Below are positions 1 through 6,599 of a DNA stretch of 9,694 nucleotides, in pieces. This stretch comes from Pseudomonadota bacterium (lineage in GTDB: Bacteria > Pseudomonadota > Gammaproteobacteria > Xanthomonadales > Rhodanobacteraceae). The translations under genes and the position numbers were made by a program. The stretch covers positions 1-9,694 of the forward strand of contig JAJZGE010000035.1 in assembly GCA_021798675.1 (NCBI GenBank), in the 5' to 3' direction. Each line of letters opens with the position of its first letter. The stretch's first letter is position 1. Under the pieces are notes generated by a model. That model was not told where the DNA came from. It did not search any database and saw only the letters and a list, made by a program, of their open reading frames with translations.

Positions 1-1089
1 CGTCTGCTGGGGGCCTTCGTACTGATAGCCCTGCTCGTCATCTTCGTGCCGATGTTTTTCTCCAGCAATCCGTCGCCGGCCACCTCGGGCGGCGACCAGT
101 CGGTGAGCCTGGCGATCCCCCCCGCGCAGGACAACAACCTGCAGACCCGCACCATGAGCCTCACGCCGGGAGCACCGGCGACTGCCGCTTCGGCGGCGTC
201 GCCGGCTTCCGCTGCGACCGCGGCTGCGTCGGGGCAGGCGGCGCCTGCCAACGGCCAGCTCGCCTCGGTGAACATTCCCGCCAACCGCGCGGCCGGTACC
301 GCCGGCAGTACGGCTTCCCCGGCGAATACGCTGGCCATGGGCTCCGGCGCTTCGCCGACGCAGCCGGTGATCCCGCTGCGCAGCAGTGCCGCCAGCGCGC
401 CGGCTCCCGCGCCCGTGGTCGCCAGGGCGCCGGCCAAGGCGGTCGCGATGCCTGCGCCGGTCCAGGCGCCGGCATCGGCTCCGGCCGCACCGCCCGTCGC
501 GGCAGCGGCAGCGGCGCCCGCTGCGGGCGACCATGTGCTGTACGTGCTCAACCTCAGCGCCTACGCCAACACGGCCAGCGTGGACCGATTGGTGCGACGC
601 GTGCGCGGCTTCGGCTATCCGGTGCTTACCCGCATCATCACCCAGGCGGGCAAGCAGCTCACCTTGGTGACGGCCGGACCGTTCGACTCGCGCACCAGCG
701 CCGAGGCGGCGCGGTTGAAAATCACCCAATCGATCCCTGGCGTGCCGGCGAAGCTCGAAGCCGGGCTGGGGCATGCCGATGCCAACATCACCGAGGCCCC
801 GGTCGCACGCACCACCACGCGGCCGCCCGTTGCAGCCACCGCCGCGCCGCGTGCCGGCGGTTACGCGGTGCAGGTGGCGGCGATGGGCAGCCAGGCCGAA
901 GCGAATGCGCTGCGCGACAAGCTGCGCGCCAACGGCTTCGACGGTTTCGTGGACACGGTGGCGGTGAACGGCAAGCGGCTGTGGCGCGTACGCGCCGGCC
1001 CGCAGACCCAGCGCGCCGATGCCGAGCGCGTGCGCGACCAGATCAAGGCCAGGCTGGGCCTTGCCGGCAACGTGGTCAGCGTGCCCTGA
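1..1089 (+). CDS. dedD: DedD-like SPOR-domain cell-envelope protein, 5' end missing
   Basis: The reading frame is open from the first base, so the true start lies upstream; 362 residues are visible. The first 20 or so (RLLGAFVLIALLVIFVP followed by MFF) form the single N-terminal membrane anchor typical of DedD. A low-complexity Ala/Pro/Ser linker of about 150 residues follows, which should cross the periplasm. Two SPOR-like domains come next, at about residues 176-255 (starting HVLYVLNLSAYA) and 285-362 (starting YAVQVAAMGSQAEA, with WRVRAGP). SPOR domains bind denuded septal peptidoglycan, and DedD is a cell-division protein. The position directly upstream of cvpA-purF supports the DedD assignment. 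E. coli DedD is about 220 residues with one SPOR domain, so this version is longer and duplicated. GTG at 46 could be read as a start but would cut off the membrane anchor, so I reject it. The family call is firm; the gene symbol rests on synteny. Confidence 0.85.
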   Translation, partial: RLLGAFVLIALLVIFVPMFFSSNPSPATSGGDQSVSLAIPPAQDNNLQTRTMSLTPGAPATAASAASPASAATAAASGQAAPANGQLASVNIPANRAAGTAGSTASPANTLAMGSGASPTQPVIPLRSSAASAPAPAPVVARAPAKAVAMPAPVQAPASAPAAPPVAAAAAAPAAGDHVLYVLNLSAYANTASVDRLVRRVRGFGYPVLTRIITQAGKQLTLVTAGPFDSRTSAEAARLKITQSIPGVPAKLEAGLGHADANITEAPVARTTTRPPVAATAAPRAGGYAVQVAAMGSQAEANALRDKLRANGFDGFVDTVAVNGKRLWRVRAGPQTQRADAERVRDQIKARLGLAGNVVSVP

Positions 1090-1108
1090 TCGACCCGGCA
1101 GCGCGACC

Positions 1109-1810
1109 ATGAACTGGATCGACTACACGATACTCGGCGTGCTGGGCCTGTCCGTGCTGGTCGGCCTGTGGCGCGGACTCGTGTCCGAAGTGCTGGCGCT
1201 GGTGATCTGGATTGCCGCGTTCTGGGTCGCCTGGCTGCTCGGGCCGACCCTGTCCGCGCGGCTGACGGTGATCACCCTGCCGGCGCTGCGCGTGGCCGCC
1301 GGCTACGCGTTGTGCTTCGTGCTGGTGCTCGTGCTTGGTGCCATATTGCGTTACATCGTGCACCGGCTGCTGGTGAGCACCGGGCTGTCGGGCACGGATC
1401 GCCTGCTCGGCATGGTGTTCGGCTTTGCGCGTGGTGCGCTGCTGGTGTGCCTGCTGGTGTTCCTGTGCCAGTTCACCAGCTTCACGCGCGATCCGTTGTG
1501 GCGACAATCAGTGCTGCTGCCGCCATTCCAGCGCGCCACGATCTGGCTGGGCCAGCAGGTTCCGCCCAGCGTGCGCGAACACCTGGACCCCGCAGCGGCG
1601 AAGGACGCCCTGCGCGAGCACCTGAACCCGGCCGCGGTTTCCAGTGTGGTGCGCGCATCATTCGATTCGCCGGCCGTCACCAACGCGCTGCACCGGCAGT
1701 TGAGCCCTGCAGTGCTGTCCGATGCGCTGCGCAAGCAGATGCAGGCCGGCTCGCCCGCGCCGGCCGCGACCGCCACCTCCCCGAATCATCCATCACCGAA
1801 TTCTCCTTAG
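1109..1810 (+). CDS. cvpA: CvpA family inner-membrane protein with repeat-bearing tail
   Basis: A 233-residue protein starting [14 protein letters not shown], the usual CvpA opening. Four hydrophobic segments are visible at about residues 5-22, 26-45, 63-84 and 103-120. CvpA signatures include [13 protein letters not shown] near residue 19 and [16 protein letters not shown] near residue 98. In E. coli the protein was first linked to colicin V production; it is an inner-membrane protein whose exact biochemical role is unsettled. The start is 19 bases after the SPOR gene and has no strong Shine-Dalgarno, which suggests read-through from upstream. The next gene, purF, begins 14 bases after the stop, as in E. 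coli. I saw no PurR-like operator in the short upstream gap. The unusual part is residues 156-207, four tandem 13-residue repeats ([26 protein letters not shown] and two more diverged), followed by a Pro/Ser/Ala-rich end. The core family identity is secure; the tail is unexplained. Confidence 0.92.
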   Translation: MNWIDYTILGVLGLSVLVGLWRGLVSEVLALVIWIAAFWVAWLLGPTLSARLTVITLPALRVAAGYALCFVLVLVLGAILRYIVHRLLVSTGLSGTDRLLGMVFGFARGALLVCLLVFLCQFTSFTRDPLWRQSVLLPPFQRATIWLGQQVPPSVREHLDPAAAKDALREHLNPAAVSSVVRASFDSPAVTNALHRQLSPAVLSDALRKQMQAGSPAPAATATSPNHPSPNSP

Positions 1811-1824
1811 GCAGGCCATCCATC

Positions 1825-3300
<1,476 letters not shown>

Positions 3301-3317
3301 TGTGGCAGGGTCTTTCG

Positions 3318-3342
3318 CCCTCTCTTCGCCAGAGAGAGAGGG
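3318..3342. repeat. CT/AG inverted repeat after purF, REP-like
   Basis: CCCTCTCT (3318-3325) pairs with AGAGAGGG (3335-3342) across a 9-base loop. Slipped pairing is also possible because the right arm is an AG run (3331-3340). No T-run follows, so it is not a standard intrinsic terminator. It resembles the CT/AG-rich hairpins often scattered between genes in xanthomonad-type genomes; that comparison is from memory. It could stabilise the 3' end of the purF message. Confidence 0.5.
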
Positions 3343-3344
3343 TC

Positions 3345-3350
3345 GAGGGG
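3345..3350 (+). promoter_or_regulatory. Possible ribosome binding site favouring a GTG start
   Basis: GAGGGG sits 8 bases before GTG 3359, in frame with the DUF455 gene. It is better placed for that codon than for ATG 3371, so a protein four residues longer (MTSP before the MTDLHAA start) is a real alternative. Confidence 0.35.
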
Positions 3351-3370
3351 TCAATCCTGTGACGAGCCCC

Positions 3371-4189
3371 ATGACCGATCTCCACGCCGCTGCCAAGGCA
3401 TGCCTGGACGCCAGCGATCCGGCCGAGAAGCTGCGGCTCACTCACGCCGCCTGGGACGCGGTGCAGGCGGGCCTGCTGCGCCCCGATCCTGCCGCCGCGC
3501 CGCCCGAGCCCATCGGCGCGCCGGGTCGGCCTGCACGGCCGCAACTGGTCAGCGCCCGCCAGGTACCGCAGCGCGGCCTCGGCAGCGCCGAAGGTCGCGC
3601 CGCGCTGGTGCATGCCGTGGCGCACATCGAGTTCAACGCGATCAACCTCGCCTGGGACGCGGTCTACCGCTTCCGCGGCATGCCCGACAATTACTACCGC
3701 GATTGGGTCGGTTGCGCGCACGACGAGGCGCGCCACTTCGGCCTGCTGTCCGCGCGGCTGGCCGAACTCGGTCACGCCTATGGCGACCTCGACGCGCACA
3801 ACGGCCTGTGGGAGATGGCCGAGAAGACCGCGCACTCCGACACCGCGCGCATGGCGCTGGTGCCGCGCGTACTGGAGGCGCGCGGACTTGACGTGACGCC
3901 CGGCATGATCGATCGCCTGCGCCACGCCGGCGACGAGCGCACCGTCGCCGTGCTGGAAGTGATCCTGCGCGAGGAGGTGGCCCACGTCGCCGCCGGCACG
4001 CGCTGGTACCGCTGGTGCTGCGAGCGCGACGGCGTCGATCCCATCGAACACTTCTTCGACCTGCTGCGCGACTATATGGGCGTGGCGCTGCGCGGCCCCT
4101 TCAACCGGCCTGCACGGCTGGAGGCCGGCTTCGTCGAGGCCGAGCTGGACCGGTTGGCGGGGCTGGCCGGCGCGGATCCGGGCCGATGA
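3371..4189 (+). CDS. DUF455 family ferritin-like protein
   Basis: A 272-residue soluble protein of the DUF455 (COG2833) ferritin-like family, whose function is not established. Probable di-metal ligands sit in helical segments: Glu87 in AHIEFNAINLAWD (84-96), Glu119 and His122 in HDEARHFGLL (118-127), and Glu202 and His205 in REEVAHV (200-206). The ExxH spacing is that of ferritin-like di-iron proteins. No signal peptide or membrane segment is visible, so it should be cytoplasmic. Length fits the family. It lies 70 bases after purF with an inverted repeat between them and may share its transcript or have its own promoter, which I could not find. The frame is open back to ATG 3302, but those codons run through the inverted repeat, so I rejected that start. 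ATG 3371 is chosen; GTG 3359 has better ribosome-site spacing. The family call is confident; enzymatic activity is unknown. Confidence 0.85.
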   Translation: MTDLHAAAKACLDASDPAEKLRLTHAAWDAVQAGLLRPDPAAAPPEPIGAPGRPARPQLVSARQVPQRGLGSAEGRAALVHAVAHIEFNAINLAWDAVYRFRGMPDNYYRDWVGCAHDEARHFGLLSARLAELGHAYGDLDAHNGLWEMAEKTAHSDTARMALVPRVLEARGLDVTPGMIDRLRHAGDERTVAVLEVILREEVAHVAAGTRWYRWCCERDGVDPIEHFFDLLRDYMGVALRGPFNRPARLEAGFVEAELDRLAGLAGADPGR

Positions 4190-4199
4190 TCCGCATGCC

Positions 4200-4225
4200 G
4201 AATGCTCACCTTGCTGAATGTTCAC
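4200..4225. repeat. Tandem 10-base direct repeat upstream of candidate promoter
   Basis: GAATGCTCAC (4200-4209) recurs as GAATGTTCAC (4216-4225) with one mismatch. Start-to-start spacing is 16 bases. The second copy ends 11 bases before a consensus -35 box. This could be a paired activator site, but the helical phase (about one and a half turns) is not ideal and chance is possible. Confidence 0.3.
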
Positions 4226-4236
4226 GGTGCGTTGGT

Positions 4237-4265
4237 TTGACAGGCACATCCCTGCCCGCAAGGAT
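4237..4265 (+). promoter_or_regulatory. Candidate sigma-70 promoter for the secreted protein gene
   Basis: A perfect TTGACA -35 hexamer (4237-4242) is followed 17 bases later by AAGGAT (4260-4265). That hexamer keeps the important second A and final T of the -10 consensus but matches only 3 of 6 bases. Transcription would start near 4272 and leave a leader of about 140 bases before the ATG at 4410. Confidence 0.35.
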
Positions 4266-4396
4266 GGTCATGCGTCGCACCGGCGACGCTCTCTCCGCGA
4301 CGGCCTTGGCCGCTTCGTCGTCGGCATCGTTCGGCGCTTCGGCCTGACGCAATCCCCCTTGACTGCCACGCTTGCCGTCGCGCTCCCATTCCGACG

Positions 4397-4402
4397 AGGA
4401 GG
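4397..4402 (+). promoter_or_regulatory. Perfect Shine-Dalgarno fixing the start at 4410
   Basis: AGGAGG lies 7 bases before ATG 4410, inside a GAGGAGGAGA run. It decides against the upstream in-frame ATG at 4218, which would bury the signal peptide inside the protein. It predicts efficient translation. Confidence 0.8.
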
Positions 4403-4409
4403 AGACGAC

Positions 4410-4913
4410 ATGAAACAGGCCAAGCATTTCATTCTTCCGGCCATGCTGATGGTTTTTGGCAGCGCGCACGCGCAGAGGGTTCCGTCGCGGCAAGCTACGC
4501 AGCCGCAGCAGGAGCCACAACCCGCGCAGCAGGCACCGCAGCCCCCGCAACAACAGGCACCGACGCTGGTCCAGTCCGCACAGGCGGCCAGTTGCAGCGG
4601 CGTCGCCAACAAGGCGATCACCGCAATGAAAGAGGGTGATTTCGATGGTGCGACGCAGGCGTTCGATCCCAAGCTCAAGCCGGCCACCGACAAGCTGCAG
4701 CAGGCCTGGGGATCGCTGACCAAGCAGTACGGCAACGCCAAGTCCGTCGGCAGCGTGGACAAGGGCCAGATGATGGAAGGTGACGTGGTCGTGCTGCTCC
4801 CCATGCAGTTCGACAAGGGCCAGGTGGGCGCCCAAGCCGCCTGCAGCCCGGGCGGGCAGCTGGTGCTGCTGCGCTTCGGCCGGATGCCGGATGCGACGGA
4901 CTCGAAGTCCTGA
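4410..4913 (+). CDS. Secreted DUF3887-like protein with Pro/Gln-rich linker
   Basis: A 167-residue protein. Residues 1-21 form a signal peptide (Lys-containing start, hydrophobic ILPAMLMVF core, SAHA then Gln as a signal peptidase I site). No lipobox Cys follows, so the product should be periplasmic or secreted. Residues 29-51 are a Pro/Gln-rich linker. The remainder, from about residue 62, resembles the DUF3887 fold: AITAMKEGDFDGATQAFDPKLK, then LQQAWGSLTKQYG and later VVVLLPMQFDKGQ. Proteins with such domains are small envelope proteins of unknown role, and the match is from remembered pattern only. Two Cys remain in the mature protein (62 and 145), a possible disulfide. The gene has its own candidate promoter, a perfect Shine-Dalgarno and an intrinsic terminator, so it looks like a single-gene unit. 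That it is a real gene is firm; the family is moderately supported and function is unknown. Confidence 0.8.
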   Translation: MKQAKHFILPAMLMVFGSAHAQRVPSRQATQPQQEPQPAQQAPQPPQQQAPTLVQSAQAASCSGVANKAITAMKEGDFDGATQAFDPKLKPATDKLQQAWGSLTKQYGNAKSVGSVDKGQMMEGDVVVLLPMQFDKGQVGAQAACSPGGQLVLLRFGRMPDATDSKS

Positions 4914-4944
4914 GCACGATCTGCGCGAAGTGCCCGGAGACGAG

Positions 4945-4970
4945 AAAGCCGCCAGGGATGGCGGCTTTTT
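4945..4970 (+). terminator. Rho-independent terminator of the secreted protein gene
   Basis: AAAGCCGCC (4945-4953) pairs perfectly with GGCGGCTTT (4960-4968) over a six-base AGGGAT loop, and the T-run extends to 4970. The stem is 9 bp and lies 31 bases after the stop codon. It separates this gene from the c-di-GMP genes downstream. Confidence 0.93.
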
Positions 4971-4989
4971 CCGTTTGACGTAATCACGC

Positions 4990-5020
4990 CGCATCCGCCC
5001 AGCCATGCATGGGCGATGCG
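4990..5020. repeat. Strong bulged hairpin downstream of the terminator
   Basis: CGCATCCGCCCA (4990-5001) pairs with TGGGCGATGCG (5010-5020): 11 base pairs with a single bulged C and an 8-base loop. No T-run follows on either strand, so a terminator role is unlikely. It could be a transcript-stabilising structure, a protein-binding dyad or a repeat-element remnant. Confidence 0.5.
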
Positions 5021-5037
5021 CATCAACCGCGGGTGCA

Positions 5038-5056
5038 CGGCGCTACCGGTGCGCCG
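5038..5056. repeat. Perfect 6-bp inverted repeat
   Basis: CGGCGC (5038-5043) and GCGCCG (5051-5056) flank a 7-base loop that itself contains the palindrome ACCGGT. It lies 17 bases after the stronger hairpin at 4990-5020. In such GC-rich DNA this could be chance. Confidence 0.3.
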
Positions 5057-5215
5057 GATATTCCAATTCGGACTATTTCCCCTCAAGATGAAGGGCAAGA
5101 TGCCGCTATATGGGGCCACGGTCGACCGGGGTATTCGGAACGGTCCCGGCAATGCCGCCGAGGTGGAAGCCGATGAGGTCGAGTACGCAGGAAGCAATGC
5201 CCTTCGCCCCACCAA

Positions 5216-5227
5216 GCCACCGGTGGC
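5216..5227. repeat. 12-base perfect palindrome
   Basis: GCCACCGGTGGC reads the same on both strands. It sits about 280 bases before the cyclase start in a gene-free stretch, so it is a possible operator for a dimeric regulator. No second copy was noticed in the window. Confidence 0.25.
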
Positions 5228-5506
5228 CAACGCATGACGCATACCTTGGAGCGAAACGATATCGACCCACCGAGAGCGAGCCCGTCGCCATGGCCCCACC
5301 TCGTCCGGTCAGCAGGCGGCCCGCCGGGTCGCGCCGGGCACCTGGTCTCGCGATGCGGGCGCCTGGCACCTCCCGCCTTGTGCTGCCTGGGCATGCTGCC
5401 GGCCAAGCCCGCACCAAGACTGTCCGATCATGTTGCCCGCGGGGGGATTGCATTCCCGCTAGGCGGGCTCGCCGTTAAGCACAACCACCGGATTTCCCAG
5501 CTTCAT

Positions 5507-6586
5507 ATGACAGCGCACTCAGTTCCACGAACTGGCAAGAAATGCACCGCCTTCGACGCCGCATCATCGGCCCGCCCCAAGGATCGACTGGCAGACATCG
5601 AGACCCTCATTACCAGGCACCGCCATGCGATCTGCGGCCTGCTCTCGGCCGCGCTGGGCGTCGTCTCCATTGCAGAGCCGATCACGGTTCACATCCGGCA
5701 AAACGAAGCCTGGCTGGCTGCGGCCATCGGCCTTGCCCTGGCGTGCTTCGCCAATGCCGCCCTCACCCTCGGGCGCAACGCGCGCCTGGCGACCCACCTG
5801 CTGGTGGCCATGGTGGCGGGATTCGTGGTGCTGCAGGTGGACATGCGCACGGGCATGGCCTGGGCCTTCATCGTGCCGCCGCTGATCCTTTTCATGCACC
5901 CGCCCCGACGCGGCTTTGCCTACGTGCTCGGCGTCGCCGGCGTGCTGCTGATCGCGTGCTTCTCGCTGCACGATACGCGCGACCTGAATCGCACCGACAA
6001 CCTCGACTTCATCTGCAGCTTCGCGGTGGTGACCACGGTATCCACGCTGTTCTCCCGCGATCTGCTGGCGACCACCGCGGCCGTCACTGCCATTGCTTTT
6101 CGGGATCCGCTGACCGGGCTTTTGCAACGCGACATTTTCGAGTCGCTGGCGAAGGCGCAGATGAAGCGCGCCGCGTTTGGCGAAACCGATCTTTGCGTGG
6201 CTATGGTTGATATCGATAACATGAAGCGGATCAACGACGAGTGGGGCCACGGGGCAGGGGACTTCGCGATCCAGCACGTTTCGCGCGCGCTTACCTCTGC
6301 ACTGCGCGAGGCGGACCTGTGCGCGCGGATCGGCGGGGACGAGTTCATGGTGCTGTTCAATGGTGCCGACGCCGAGCAGGCCCGCCACATCGTGGAGCGG
6401 GTGTTGCGCTGCGTGACCGCGACCGATGCCAGTGCCCCGTGGCATTCCGAGCATCGCCTGACCGTGTCGGCGGGCATCGCCCAGCTCCGAGGAGACGAGA
6501 AATTCACCGATCTCTACCTGCTGGCCGACCAGGCGCTCATCCAGGCCAAGCGCAAGGGCCGCAACCTCGTGGCTGGTTCGAACTGA
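5507..6586 (+). CDS. Membrane-bound diguanylate cyclase (GGDEF)
   Basis: A 359-residue protein predicted to make cyclic-di-GMP from two GTP. After a short cytoplasmic N-terminus (1-40), about five or six hydrophobic segments occur between residues 41 and 185, a MASE-like multi-pass sensor region that I cannot assign to a named family. The GGDEF domain begins at RDPLTGLLQRDIF (199-211). The active-site loop is ARIGGDEF (273-280), and the inhibitory I-site RxxD (Arg267, Asp270) lies exactly five residues before it. VDIDNMKRIND (234-244) supplies further conserved residues. The enzyme therefore looks active and subject to product inhibition. The EAL gene starts 13 bases after the stop, so the two are very likely cotranscribed. 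The frame is open back to ATG 5234, but the extra 91 residues are Pro/Arg/Cys-rich and unlike coding sequence, so I chose ATG 5507. It lacks a clear Shine-Dalgarno, so the start is uncertain. Confidence 0.88.
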   Translation: MTAHSVPRTGKKCTAFDAASSARPKDRLADIETLITRHRHAICGLLSAALGVVSIAEPITVHIRQNEAWLAAAIGLALACFANAALTLGRNARLATHLLVAMVAGFVVLQVDMRTGMAWAFIVPPLILFMHPPRRGFAYVLGVAGVLLIACFSLHDTRDLNRTDNLDFICSFAVVTTVSTLFSRDLLATTAAVTAIAFRDPLTGLLQRDIFESLAKAQMKRAAFGETDLCVAMVDIDNMKRINDEWGHGAGDFAIQHVSRALTSALREADLCARIGGDEFMVLFNGADAEQARHIVERVLRCVTATDASAPWHSEHRLTVSAGIAQLRGDEKFTDLYLLADQALIQAKRKGRNLVAGSN

Positions 6587-6599
6587 AGAGCGCCCCATC

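Larger units (their letters stand above)
4971..5506. other. Long intergenic stretch with inverted repeats, no convincing gene
   Basis: About 540 bases lie between the terminator and the cyclase start. Several frames are open, but the translations are Pro/Arg-rich and look like GC-rich noise, with no recognisable domain or ribosome site. What stands out is dyad symmetry: a bulged hairpin at 4990-5020, a 6-bp stem at 5038-5056, CGGTCGACCG at 5119-5128, a 12-base palindrome GCCACCGGTGGC at 5216-5227, and CCCGC-TAG-GCGGG at 5455-5467. It must contain the promoter for the c-di-GMP genes unless they are read from further upstream, but I could not pick one with confidence. I saw no match to the c-di-GMP riboswitch consensus. 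Confidence 0.5.

Noticed and set aside
3302..3370. N-terminal extension of the DUF455 protein from ATG 3302
   Set aside because: The codons run through the CT/AG inverted repeat and lack a ribosome site; the family normally begins near the MTDLHAA segment.
4218..4409. N-terminal extension of the secreted protein from ATG 4218
   Set aside because: It would place the signal peptide internally and ignore the perfect Shine-Dalgarno before ATG 4410; the segment is Arg-rich and also overlaps the candidate promoter.
5364..5384. Possible sigma-54 promoter (TGGCAC followed by TTGTGCT)
   Set aside because: Spacing between the GG and GC elements does not match the required 10 bases, so it is not a valid -24/-12 pair.
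5016..5478. Small ORFs in the gap before the cyclase (5016-5237 and 5110-5478)
   Set aside because: No ribosome site or recognisable motif; they overlap each other, and the composition matches noncoding GC-rich DNA.
4971..5506. c-di-GMP riboswitch upstream of the cyclase
   Set aside because: Considered because of the c-di-GMP genes, but I could not find the conserved GEMM-type core or tetraloop-receptor sequences. An Infernal search would settle it.
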